This document shows positions 1 to 11,397 of a stretch of DNA of 64,000 bases, one piece after another. The DNA is taken from the NCBI RefSeq assembly GCF_017562075.2, contig NC_054085.1:11006259-11070258 (forward strand), in the 5' to 3' direction. This DNA is from Anopheles merus. Taxonomy: Eukaryota > Arthropoda > Insecta > Diptera > Culicidae. The notes under the pieces are model-generated. The model was not told the origin of the DNA. It saw nothing but the letters and a program-made list of their open reading frames with translations, and made no database searches. Within the stretch, counting starts at the first letter, position 1. Each line of letters opens with the position of its first letter. Both the position numbers and the translations under genes were made by a program.

Positions 1-1093
1 GGGCGAGCTGCTCGGTGGCAACATTAACACCGTCTTCATTCTCGTGACGGTCATATTTGTGCTGTGTCTCGCCGTGACCGTGGGCAGCTTTCGGGAGATT
101 CCACTACCGCTGATGGAACGGGACGAGCTGCTGCAACCGCTCACAGAGCGTGCCGTAACGGAGCAGCGACAGCGCACCACGGTTGAGAAGGGTCTCCGCC
201 CCATGAAAGACATTGCCGACGCGCTGTTGCTCGAGCTCGAAGGAGACGACAGCGAACCTTCGGACCGAACCGCTTTGCTGAGCTATTCCGAGAAGGAACC
301 ACTGATGGGTGACTTCCTTCAGGAGAAGCCAAAGAGCTCCGCCAAAGAGTTCCTACGCATCACCTTCCGGATACCAGCCACCCTCGCGGTGCTCTGCGTG
401 ACGAATCTGTTCTGCTGGATGAGCCACATCAGCTACTCGCTGTACTTTACCGACTTTGTGGGCGAGAAGGTGTTCGGTGGCGATCCGATGGCCCACTCCG
501 ATTCGGACGAGTACGCGCTGTACATCGAGGGCGTCCGGTACGGGTGCTTCGGGATGGCCATCTACTCGATCGCCTGCTCGACGTACTCGTGCACGATCGA
601 GCGGCTGATCCGGGTTTTTCGGGCGCGCAACGTGTACAGCGGTGGGCTGCTGATCGACTTTGTCGGCATGCTGCTGATGGCCATGTTCCCGAGCAAGGTG
701 ACGGTGTACGTGTTCAGTGTGACGGGCGGGATTGTCGGAGCGCTGCTCTTCACCATGCCGTACATCATACTGGCGAAGTATCACGCGAAAGGATTGGTAC
801 GTTGCTCTGTGTGTGCACGCTTTGTGCGCTATTAAAATACGGCACTTTACATGACACTTTCATTGCAGCTCGACACGTGCGACAAAACGAACTCGATGCA
901 GCCCCGCCGTGGCCTGGCGTCGGACATTTCCATCATCGGCAGCATGCTGTTCGTGGCGCAAATCATTCTCTCGCTTACGATGGGCCCGCTGGTGACGCTC
1001 ACCGGGACGACCGCGTCCGTCATCTACACGGCGAGCGTGTGCAGCCTGGTGGCGTCACTGTGCGCCACCCAGATCCAGTATCTGGATCTGTAG
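1..1093 (+). CDS. SLC45-like MFS sugar/H+ symporter, 3' part only (5' end outside window)
   Basis: Exons are 1-796 (first full codon at position 2) and 869-1093 (stop TAG 1091-1093). The 72-bp intron has donor GTACGT and acceptor CATTGCAG at phase 0. The visible protein covers roughly the second half of an SLC45 transporter. It has a helix, then FREIPLPLMERDELL, a charged cytoplasmic loop, then the family-typical stretch YSLYFTDFVGEKVFGGD followed by EGVRYGCFGMAIYS, and the last four to five membrane helices. The same blocks occur in the two downstream genes, so the call rests on paralogy as well as on the motifs. SLC45 proteins are 12-helix major facilitator members, and the characterised ones move sucrose or hexoses with protons. 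Compared with the two neighbours this copy lacks the introns after the ERLxxRF segment and inside the last helix pair. Its C-terminus ends QIQYLDL instead of YMGL, so it is the most diverged of the three. The N-terminal half, including the GRRRP motif, lies before the window. Confidence 0.9.
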
Positions 1094-1369
1094 AGCCGAG
1101 AGGGGGGAACACACACACAATTTAAAAGTGCATTTACGTGTGCAAGGTACACGGGTTGTGATACTGAATCGAGGGGTTGTTGCTGTTACTGAGCGAGCAT
1201 AAGCGTAAGCGTTAGCCATAAAGAATCGATTATAATGCTAGTGAGAAAGAGAGAGGAGAAGGAGGAAGGGAAACAATCAGTAACATTACGAAATGAGCAG
1301 AAGGATACAGGAAAACACTTTCACACTAACTCAAAAGGACCTCAATACATTGTAAGCGTTAAATAGATG

Positions 1370-1447
1370 AATAAACGGCATTCACTTAACAATTTTAACA
1401 TTGTAATGTAGCAGAAAGTATCCAAAGCATGCAAAGCTTGCAATAAA
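1370..1447 (+). terminator. poly(A) signals of the first SLC45-like gene
   Basis: AATAAA occurs at 1370-1375 and again at 1442-1447, 280-350 bases after the stop codon and followed by T-rich sequence. Which of the two is used cannot be told from sequence. Confidence 0.5.
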
Positions 1448-4400
1448 CTGTTATTTTTGTATATGAATGGCCATTTTTTGGTATTTTTAATAACATCGTC
1501 CTTGCCAAAATGCAAAATTGAAGAAATAAATGAAATATTTCACTCGCACGCACTGGTGAAATGTTTCACTCAGTAAGAGCTACGGCGAATTGCATACCTT
1601 TAGGCGCATAAAGGCGTACAGGTTGATTGAATTTTTGTAAAATCTTAGCAATTACACTTTCTTCTTGTAATGTTGTTGTTGTTTCAAATATTGTTATGGA
1701 AAAAGAAGAAATAAATAATCACTGCACTTTCAAACAATGTATGTACAAGTTATTTTTTTATACCAAAACATGACACATAGTCCTGCGATGCGGATTTAAA
1801 CCGCGGGAAATGCTTTTACCATTGTAAAACACTTCACATGTTTATTGCTCGCTCTCCCCTCTCCCCTCCTGTTGTTGTGATTATACCGTCGTAAAGCTCT
1901 GCTAGGGTCGTCGAAAAAATATTTCGGCACCGTTCACGGCGGTGCTATCAGCTTTCGATTAGCGAAAACATTGGCCATATAATCGTATGGGGAACGGAGC
2001 TTTGCCAATCGCGGTGCTAGATTGCAATAAATTGCGACCTATCGGGAAGGGGCGAGTGTGAATCGGCACCATGCGTGTGTGTGTGTGTGTGCAAACGGAT
2101 TGACGTAAACTGTCCGCAAAAATGCCGATAATGGGCCGACTAGGAAGGTGATTACACGCCCGGTGGTATCCTTTTCGTACGCTATTTTTGATCGTGTGCG
2201 CATGATGTATGCGATAAATTACTGCCAGAGCTCGTGTCGCTGTTTGGATTAAGCGTGTGGTGGCAGCATTGGACACATTTGTTGATCACTTTTTCCAAAT
2301 ACTGCATTTGCTGGTACAGAGGTTGGGAATTTCCTAGATAAAATGCTAAAGCTGGCATTAGGGAAGTCGAACACGAGCGAAATGCTGCGCAAATAGCAGC
2401 AGAGAGTGATTCGAGTTTGAATGAATATTACACATTTAAATAGCAACGCACAGCATTTATAAAATTAGATCACAACAGCCTCACAAACACCTCAAACCCG
2501 CGTTTCAAACACGATCGGTAACTGTGTCGCGATGATAACTTTTTAAAATTGAACACTTCACACCACCCTTTAATCCGACGTAACAAAAAATCACCCAAGA
2601 AACGTGTTTCAAAACAACCGTTCATTGCAGGGTAATTAATTGATCGTCTGGTCGTTCTGACGTGCCCCTGGCCCCTTCGTTGACGGATTAGTTCTGATCG
2701 GCGTACCGATCGGCTGCCGAAACGATCTACTCAGCTTAGTAATGACCTTCCAGCAGTGCCCGAAGTGACAACATGTTACTCACCGGACAGCTGTGCATAC
2801 ATTGGGTGTATCACGCGGTTCGTGTGTAACCTGGTACTAGAAGCCGCTGAGAGGCCTTTTTAAGCTCACGAAGACATGGAAACGGAACGATGCAGCATGC
2901 AAAACTTAGCACGACAGCCCACTGGATGATGAGGGAGAATTAGAGAAGGGGCGGCTTTTAAATGTAGCCGGTGAGCAGACAAGACAAGCGCGAGAAGCAA
3001 ACGAAGGGAAACAGAATTTACTGAGAGTGACGTTTATTTTGGTTGGCAGGCTTTTTTATAAACAAACAAAACAAATGCTTGTATGTTGTTGTATACGATT
3101 GATTGATACCGAATTCTCAAATTTCCAGTTAGACATTTTTTTCAAACGAATCTCTAACACAACGGCAAAACAAGTAAAAAGCGTTCCACTGCCAATGTTG
3201 CCATAGAACAACAAAAAAGAACCATAACACAGCACAGGGCTGATTTGAAAGGACCAATTTAAATGCACATACTTGAACCTCACTGTTTGGCTGTGAATTG
3301 TGGATTATAGTGGAAGGATTTTCAAGAATTGTTGGAATGAAAATCTGTACTTTTTATGTGCCACAATTTATAGAAACGTGAAAAATAGCATTGGAAAGTG
3401 TCACAAAAACAACTTTGAATAGCCTTAATTAATTCGACAAAATACTTTAGATATCCACATTCTATTGAGCCTTGCATAAGTTTTGTACGTAAAGGAAATT
3501 TTCCACAAAAAATAATTATTCATGCATCCTCAAAAGAGAGAAGTGCTTTTAAAACAGAAATATGTTACAACGGAATTAGAAATTTCAAATATTTAACATT
3601 GCTTTAAACCTGCAGGCAACCTTGAACATGTTATCAGTAAGTAGAGTATAATGAAAAAGATACATTTATTTTCCAGTAAGCAAAGAATAAACTTCAATCA
3701 CCTTCTGAAGCTTTCTTGGTATGATGCCACAGTATTGATTCGAAATTTACTCCATTTAAACAGACAAGGAGCGGTTTCAGTCAAAAAAAGAGTAATCAGG
3801 AGATAAAAAAACATCGGCTGCACAAAAAATCCCAACAAAATGTGTACTTTAACTAAATTACTCATTATTATTACACTTCTTGTATTTAAATGTAAGAAAT
3901 CTTCAAAGAGCTGTAATAAATGAAGATCTATTCAAGGTCAGTTGGTGTTGTGTGGCGAAAAATACGAGTATGATACATGTACAAAATATAATTTCTGGGT
4001 TTTTGATATAAGGCTCAATAGTAAGGAATTGACCAAGTGTATTAGTTCTGATTACATTTCGATGATATTTTTAGTGACAACCTGACTGATCGAATGGCAC
4101 TTTAGATCGATCAACATATTATCCATTCGAGATCGAAAACAGAACGTCATTTTTGTACCATTATTTACTGAATTGTAAAACTCTTGAACCAAAAACAAAT
4201 AAAAAAGTCTTGTAAGACACGGAGCCTCACATACAAGAAGGATTTTATGACTTTGAGATAAATTCTATACGCTGATCTGATATTAGTAACAGTTGGGATA
4301 GGGTTGTTTAGTAGTCGAAATTTGAACATTAAGTAGCAAAAGAATTTCAATAGTACAATAATCAATTATTAAACAACGGAACAGTAATTAACTATCAACA

Positions 4401-4987
4401 GATTCTCCAGAGTACATTCCCAATCATCACTCATCGCATAATAAACAACAACAAGCGCCCGGTTCAACCACGTTTCAGCACGCTGCTTCCTAGCCCGCCG
4501 CATTGATCGTAATCGTGTTCCGCGCCAATCGTACGAATCCTTGTCAAGTCGAACCAGCCACGCGTGGGTCCCGATTCCGACACCCAAAACAAATCGGTCC
4601 GCCATAAACCATGTCCGCAAAAAAAAAGCTGCTGCGTAACGGCGACCGTTATTGCATGCCGAGCTAAGTTCCGATTAGCCGACCAGCTCCGCCATCCCAT
4701 ATACCAATGGCCCTATATGACGCTTCGCCGTTCGGTTTAGGATAATAAACGCGCGGGACAGAGGTAATAAAATTATTATCAGCCATCATTTGTTCGGTGG
4801 GGTTGTACTTTCTTCGAATTGTGATCACCGCACCCTGCCGCGCCCAAGGACGATACTGCGTCCCCAAGTAGAAGTCAACCCCCCTCCCCCTCTCCCCCCA
4901 CCCTCACCCTTAACCCAACACGACTGTATTGGTGTGTTGGGGCCGCAATCAGGCAGCCGCCAGGTGAATGCGCGACCCGAACATGGG
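1448..4987. other. Intergenic, first to second SLC45-like gene
   Basis: AT-rich sequence without a convincing gene. It holds a TG microsatellite near 2072-2092, a Tc1-like relic at 3465-4018, and a pyrimidine-rich tract at about 4870-4920 just before the promoter of the next gene. The short reading frames here show no codon or family signal. Confidence 0.6.
3465..4018 (-). mobile_element. Tc1/mariner-like relic with TA duplication
   Basis: The element begins TTGAGCCTTGCATAAG at 3465. Its right end, read on the minus strand, is TTGAGCCTTATATCAA ending at 4018. Both ends abut TA (3463-3464 and 4019-4020), the target duplication of the Tc1/mariner superfamily. On the minus strand around 3668-3732 one frame reads CGIIPRKLQKVIEVY and then a stop shortly after, resembling the C-terminal IPRRxQAVI segment of Tc1 transposases. 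The rest of the transposase is deleted or frame-broken, so it is a dead copy. The terminal repeat is short (9 perfect bases, then partial), which keeps confidence moderate. Confidence 0.5.
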
Positions 4988-4995
4988 TATAAAAA
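4988..4995 (+). promoter_or_regulatory. TATA box of the second SLC45-like gene
   Basis: TATAAAAA at 4988-4995 sits 34 bases before TTTAGTT (A at 5022), which approximates the arthropod initiator. The region between 5022 and the start codon at 5678 then forms a 5' leader of about 655 bases. Confidence 0.5.
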
Positions 4996-5677
4996 TGCGA
5001 TCGTTACCGGCGACACGGTTTAGTTGCGCTCTCGTGTCGTTTGTCGCTGGCAGCGTATCGTGCCAGTCGTGCGTGGTTGCGTGTGCTCTCCGTGTGGAGG
5101 TAGAATCCGCTTGTGTATACAAATCGGTGCATATTAGTAGGCTCTGAAAGCACCTACCGGCAACGGAGCGTCAACAACGCTAGGTGAATGTGCGGCCGGA
5201 ACTAGCTTGGAGATCTTGGTGCACCCCAACTGTGTGTGTGTGACTGTGTGGAATGTGTGGCGGTATCCTATTTCTGCAGGATCGACGCGTTTTTAACACG
5301 AAAAGGTTGTGAGACTCAGAAGGGCAAGGGCATTTCGGTTGGTTGACAGCAAATCGTACGCCCCTGCAATGCATTCCCAGGGGTCCCTATTTCCCGGTAA
5401 CGGGTGACGGTCGGTTTTTCCGGTTTCCTCTCCATCGTTACACATTTTGGACCGAAAACAAGCCTCCCCCCCCCCCTCACCAGCAAACAAAAAACCGTCG
5501 GTGCCACTACCAGCACAAGTGCGCTCTAGTGTAAAGTTTGTGAATTAAAAGTATAAAAGTGCACAAAGGCTACAGCAGTTAGCTCACTAGTGTGCACTGC
5601 CCCGAGATACACAAGTGTGTGGGAAGGTCAGCTCGATCGATCGTCCATTTGTCTCATCGTGATTGCTCTACCGAAAG

Positions 5678-8600
5678 ATGGCTGACACGATGGAGCAAAC
5701 AAAACAGACGACCGATGTCGTCGTGTACACGAACGGAAGTTCGCTACCGAGCGATAAGGAGATTATGGACAGCATGCTGCAAATGCGCTTCCAGCATGCC
5801 AAAAAGCAGGACCGCGATTACTCCCATCTATTCAGGTAAGGCGTAAGTGTTGTGCGCGGAGAATCGGGGTGTGCTGATGAATGTTGATGTTTGGTCACCA
5901 AGCTGTTTATAATTGGCACTGCAAATTAACTGCTCGGTGATGCGTTACAAATGGCGTTATCATTGTGTTACGGCGAATCGATTCTCTATTCTGAAGTTCA
6001 GCTGGAACACATTAATTCTTGTTCGGTGTCTCATTTTTGCGTGGGTTTAGCAATTTTGATTCAAAAATAATTGACCACTGTGGTGGTTCGCAGTGGACAC
6101 TTCGGACACTAAAGATAATCACAGCACTTATCACAAACCAATAACGACACAGCTCCAATTACACCAATTCGCAATGCTTACTACAATAGGACACCTGGAA
6201 ACTGGCACAAAACTGCAACAAAACTGCTACCCACCCCCGGCAATAGGGAGGAATTAACACTGGCAATGAACAAACTTCCCCTGCATTACATGTCATTGAC
6301 ACATTTCACGCCCTACCAATTATGCTGGTGTGTGGACGCACAGACGACGCCCTAACGATATGGCAGTAAATTTGATATCTTGAACGCTTTTACTTCTACA
6401 ACCGTCACCATGTGCATCTTTACGATCCAGACAGAATGTGCGATAATGGCGCTGTGGGGTGGTTACTGTTAACGGTGTGGTGGATAGGGCCAATTAATAA
6501 GGCGTTTCAACCTGCCCGAGCTGGATTACACAGGTTTCGTTTATTGCCGTCTAAATCTACCTTTGAGCCTGACTAATCCCCCAATTGGGCTTGTGGCTTG
6601 CGTTTATCTTCCCTCAGCTGCGGGCAGCAGCTTATCGTGAGCATTTTCGCAAACCCATCTTGGGTTTTTTGGCGGAAGGATGGAGCAATCTCCAGCTCAC
6701 ATCCCGATCACGGTGCCGGACTGATACCACTCTTGACGTCAGGTGTGCACGAGGCTTAGGAGCTGCTCCAAAGGTTACTCTGCTGATGGGCTGGAGCACT
6801 TGTGGGATGATGCCTGTTTTTTTGGAGGGGGGGAGAGTACTTGCTTAAGACAACAACTCTGTCAAGTTGATCCATGATATTATCTGCATAACGTCTGCAG
6901 TCAGCTGCAAGAGCCAGGGAGATAATCTCAGACGTGGTAGGAGTTTGTGTGCCTCTGCTAAGTGCATCTTTTTACACCTCATACTACCCTTTTAACCTTG
7001 AGTGTTTTTGAACAGTATTATTGTTTTAAATTTACCGGATCTGGACCCCTTATACGAAGCAAATTGGGCACACACTTCATCGCGTTTTAATTACCCTCCT
7101 GCGTTGGGGTTTTTTTCTGATCATTAAATCGGCCGGCGCTGAGTAGCTTCACACAAACATAATACTGGTTTTGCCGCTTGATCCCAATGGTCAACAAAAA
7201 CATAGAACCAGGCCCGGTTTTGTCGGTTGTGTTTCAGTGAAAGGCGCGGTTGAAGCGTTGTTTGAATATTTGATGCATAGACGCGCAAAAAAACGAATCA
7301 AAACAAACCGCTTTGGATCGTGACTCATAAACTGGGATGCAAAGCATAACAAACAACGTTGGGTGGAATATCTTGATTTGTGTTAGAATTTGAGCTTTTA
7401 TGACTTTTGGAGGGAAAGAGCTATAAAAGGTTCTAATTTGTATTCGTGTTATGTTGTTTCAGAATTAGTAAAAATCATGTGCAACATTCAAGCAACTTGC
7501 CACTGTTATTGCTATTGGTGAATTTTCTGTTACGTTATGCGCTCATTGATATTCATCAAGAGCTGACATAACGCTTCAAAAAGCATACATTTTGTTCCTG
7601 TTTTGCATACACTGTCTTCTGATGTGGCTTAAGTTACGCGATTAGCCTTGTTGCATAGTTTTTGAATTGTTATGTTCCTAATTCCTAGAGGACAAAACAG
7701 TTCGATTATCAGCTCCCTCAAGATCACTCTTCTTCCTTTTTGTTTTCATCTTCTTCAGCAATCCTGATTTGCGTACCAGAGCAAGCTTTGAATGAGCTTT
7801 CTATGACTGTTTTCAGCTAACAGGCATCATAACATGCAGGAACAGTAAATACAGGGAATCGATGTCTGGCATTCATGTCTAGCATTGCAGTAGCAGCCGT
7901 GTTGATCGTTTGACCAGACTGTATCTAATTCGAGTTTTCCTTCTTCTCCTTATTTTGCCACAACAATCGTTGTCGATCAAGACCTGCCTGTACCGCTAAT
8001 AGGCTAGGCTTCCAATGACTTGTTGATTACCCGTATCATGATAGTCAGTCCTATGTATGGAGGCAGGGTCCATTCGGGGCTTGAATCCATGGCGATTTTA
8101 TTTTGTAGTATTGATTTAAGTGAAATTGCACTCCAAAATAGATTGTTTACGTTTCGATTTGACAGATGGCGCTACGCACTGTGGTGAACGAAATGTAAAC
8201 AATTTTGGAGTGCTTTTTCAACCGCTAATTACTCAGTGAATAAAACGAGTTATGGGTCAAACGACCCATCGTTTTAAAGCTTAAGTCTTCTTCTTTCCGT
8301 TTTCCGCATAATATGTGTCAAAATATGTGAAATAATGTAGAAAACATGGGAAAACCACAATAGCGATTACTAGCGAGTCTCTAGTTTGGAATTCTACTCG
8401 GTGGATCGATCAACGACAATTAGAATCTGGAAAGAGTAGGTCATAAAAAAAAACAAAGTAAATAAAGAGAAAAATCAACCTTCGAGCTGTGTTGAATTCA
8501 AACATTCACTTGTAGGATTCGATTCACTCACTCTTCATTACTCAGTGTTCACATCTCTAGCATATTGGGAAGTAGTCACATCAGCAGCTATCGTTAATTC

Positions 8601-11203
8601 AAAGTGAAAGAGTTAGAATGACGAGTTAAATCATTAACTTATTTTTTTAAAGTCACAAAATCACAAGTGTGAAGCGTAACTCCACTCATTGAGGATTAAC
8701 TTTTGATTCACTTTGAGCGATAAGTGTTTCGATTCACTCTGGGCTAGTCAAAAGTCGGCGTGGAGAATTGAACCGTAATTGCCTTGTAAATTAACTCGAG
8801 ATTTAAGATGGAAAATTAAGTCTCTTAAGATAATCTTCTTGGGCCGGTCTGGTGGTACAGTCGTCAACTCGTACGACGTAACAACATGCCCGTCATGGGT
8901 TCAAGCCCGTCATGGGTGCACCGAATAGACCGTGCCCCCATACGTAGGACTAACTATTCTGCTATGGTAACAATAAGTCACTGAAAGCCAAGCTCACTCA
9001 CTAGTGGCAGGCACATAGGCAGGCCTTGACCAACAGCGGTTGGTTGTGCCAAATAAGAAGAAGAAGAGAATCTTCAGATAACTCTTTGATTCTCTTTGAG
9101 TGGCTTAAAACACAAATTATTTAAGTGAATTCTTTTAGATGATTCAATCGAATCATTTACTCATGTATCAGTATGCACATCACTAGGTCATAAACAAGTC
9201 TAGTAAGCCTGTTTTCAAACATAGAATAACCTCATACAGTTAAGAAGGAGTAGAAGACAATATACACGATCAATTATATGTAAAAAAACAATCAAAACAC
9301 TCCTCAATACAAAATAAATCATTGTCTCTTTTGCTTCTTCGCTCCTTCATTCTCCACAACAATCCCTCCCGAAACAGGAAAAAATCCCGCCTCGAACTGA
9401 TCCGCCTCTCGATGGTGATCGTCGGCATCGAGTTCCTGTACGCGGCCGAGACGGCCTTCGTCACGCCGATCCTGCTCGGCATCGGGCTCTCGCACACGTT
9501 CATGACGATGGTGTGGGCGTTCTCGCCCGTTCTCGGCTTCTTCTTCGCACCGATGATTGCGTCCTTCAGCGACACCATCCGGGTGCAGTGGGGACGACGC
9601 CGGCCCGTCCTGTTAGCACTTGGACTGGCGATGATGACGGGCATGTGGATACTGCCGCACGGCAAAACGATCGGCGTCTTCTTCGGCGATCCAGACGTAC
9701 CGGTCGACCAGATGGAGGGCTTCCGGTGGTCCATCCCGGTCACGATCATCGGGCTCGTGCTGACGGATTTCGACGCCGAGACGAACAACGGCATTGCGCG
9801 AGCGTACTTCATGGACATGTGTGCACCGGGTAGGGGAATGAGAAGCCTTGTCCAGACTTTGTTAAGACCGGAAACTAACGATTAATCTCTTTTTGGTTTG
9901 TTCCCAGATGATCAGTCGCGCGTACTGACGACGGCCATGTTTATTGGCGGGCTGGGCGGTACCGCCGGGTACGTGCTCGGGGCGATCGACTGGAGCCAAA
10001 CTAACCTCGACATCCTGGGCAGCAACGAAGCGACCGTGTTTATGTTCGTGTTCATCGTGATGAGCGTAGGGCTGCTCATCACGCTCACCAGCTATCGAGA
10101 GGTTCCGCTGCCCTTGATGGAGCGCGATCCGCTGCTTCGGCCGATCAACTCGAACGCTTTCGAGGCGGAAAAATCGCGCCAGCTGGCCGTGTACAGCATC
10201 TCGAAGGACGTGATTCCGGAACCGATCAAGCCCGACCAGGATGCTGCGGTCGGAATCGGGGATGACGACGACGAGAAGCCGCTACGGTTGCGTGACTTCT
10301 TGCGTAACATTGTGCACATGCCGAAAAGTCTGTTCATCCTCTACTCGACACAGTTCTTCTCGCAGCTCGGCTATCTCAGCTACTGTCTGTACTTTACCGA
10401 CTTTGTCGGGTCGGAAGTGTTCGGTGGGGATGTTGCGGGTGCGCCCGGGTCCCCCGAGCTTGCCCTGTATGAGGAGGGCGTCCGGTACGGTTGCTGGGGT
10501 ATGGCCGTGTTCGCCGTGTGCAGTGCGTCCTACTCCGCGGTCATCGAGCGGTTGGTGAAGCGGTTCAGGTAAGGACAGATACCCTCGAAGAGGAGTCAGA
10601 GATGGAGTGATTTACGTTTCTTGTTTCAACAACACAGCGCCCGTCCAGTGTACATAGCAGGGTTGTTGCTGTTCAGCCTCGGCATGCTGCTGATGGGGCT
10701 GGTCAAGGAGAAGTTTATGATCTTCATCGCCTGCCCGACGGTGGGCATTATGTACGCGACAATGTACTCCCTGCCTTACTTGCTCATATCTCAGTATCAC
10801 TCCAAAAACTCGGTAAGTATTACTTGTTTCTTAAAAATTAAATAAACTTTATGAAAGTTACCCTTGCACTACTTTCTACTATCCACCAGTTTGAAGTGAA
10901 GGATGGTAAATGTGTACCAAACACTACCAAGCGCGGTTTCGGTGCCGATGTTTCCATGATGAGCTGCATGCTTTTCCTCGCACAGGTACGGCAAATTCCT
11001 CTTTAAACCATTTCCATTTTAAGCTCGCTTCTAATCTTTGAAACGTTTTTCACTTTTTTCACACCCTACAGCTCATCATCTCGCTCGCGATCGGCAGTAT
11101 TATCGATGCGGTCGAAACGAACGTGGTGGTCATCTTTTCGGCCAGCATATTCTCCCTTGTCGCTGCCCTGACAGCGTCACAGATTGTCTACATGGGACTG
11201 TGA
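5678..11203 (+). CDS. SLC45-like MFS sugar/H+ symporter, complete (557 aa)
   Basis: Six coding exons: 5678-5835, 9378-9829, 9908-10568, 10638-10812, 10890-10985 and 11072-11203 (stop TGA). All introns are GT-AG and the frame runs through every junction. The start ATG in AAAGATGGCT is followed by a soluble N-terminus of about 55 residues. Helix 1 begins near residue 60 (ELIRLSMVIVGIEFLYAAE). WGRRRP, the loop 2-3 signature of MFS and diagnostic in its RRRP form for SLC45/SUT, lies at residues 124-129. The central loop carries the acidic run GDDDDE. CLYFTDFVGSEVFGGD and EGVRYGCWGMAV follow, and the protein ends YMGL. Characterised SLC45 members are proton-coupled sugar transporters of the plasma membrane or of vesicles, and substrate is inferred here. 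It lies between two paralogs in the same orientation, so tandem duplication is clear. The first intron is 3.5 kb and repeat-rich. Insect orthologs are usually listed as proton-associated sugar transporters. Confidence 0.92.
8121..8220. repeat. Small palindromic MITE-like hairpin
   Basis: The left arm starts TGAAATTGCACTCCAAAATA at 8121. The right arm, read on the minus strand from 8220, starts TGAAAAAGCACTCCAAAATT. Both arms continue into TTGTTTAC and TTTCG, so about 40 bases per arm pair with a 3-base bulge. The centre contains GACAGATGGCGCTAC. No target duplication is obvious. Confidence 0.6.
8450..9180. repeat. Possible composite insertion flanked by an 11-bp direct repeat
   Basis: TAGGTCATAAA occurs at about 8438-8448 and again at about 9184-9194, bracketing a low-complexity block that itself contains the SINE. 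The right end reads TGCACATCACTA, which on the minus strand (TAGTGATGTGCA) looks like a hAT terminus. The left end does not show the matching inverted repeat. It may be a decayed hAT element or chance. Confidence 0.25.
8842..9067 (+). mobile_element. tRNA-derived SINE (SINE200-like)
   Basis: It starts GGCCGGTCTGGTGGTACAGT, carries the polymerase III B-box GGTTCAAGCCC at about 8898-8908, and ends in the (AAG)n tail AAATAAGAAGAAGAAG. AATCTTC stands on both sides (about 8833 and about 9070) and may be the target duplication. I recognise the sequence as the Anopheles SINE200 type from memory; no search was run. Confidence 0.8.
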
Positions 11204-11391
11204 TAGATAGCGGTTGAGCGGACGTACGGAGCCGGACAGTCTAACGACGAACGGGATGAAAAATGTGATAAAAAACGTATTATTAAAACCTGATAGTTGA
11301 GTAAACGGTTTATTTGACAATGTCGGCCATTTCTGCTACATGAAGAGAAGAAATGTTGGTGCGACAATTGGGATGGTGCTTTGGAAATGGC

Positions 11392-11397
11392 AATAAA
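11392..11397 (+). terminator. poly(A) signal of the second SLC45-like gene
   Basis: AATAAA at 11392-11397, 189 bases after the stop codon. Confidence 0.5.

Larger units (their letters stand above)
5836..9377 (+). other. Long first intron of the second SLC45-like gene
   Basis: This 3.5-kb intron contains a 100-bp palindromic element (8121-8220), a SINE (8842-9067) and a low-complexity stretch rich in GATTCACT-type words (8480-9190). From 5836 to 8100 I see nothing that can be named; a frame at 6585-6848 has no family signal. Confidence 0.7.

Noticed and set aside
8842..8920. tRNA gene
   Set aside because: A B-box is present but no cloverleaf with paired acceptor stem could be drawn, and the sequence continues into a SINE body with an (AAG)n tail.
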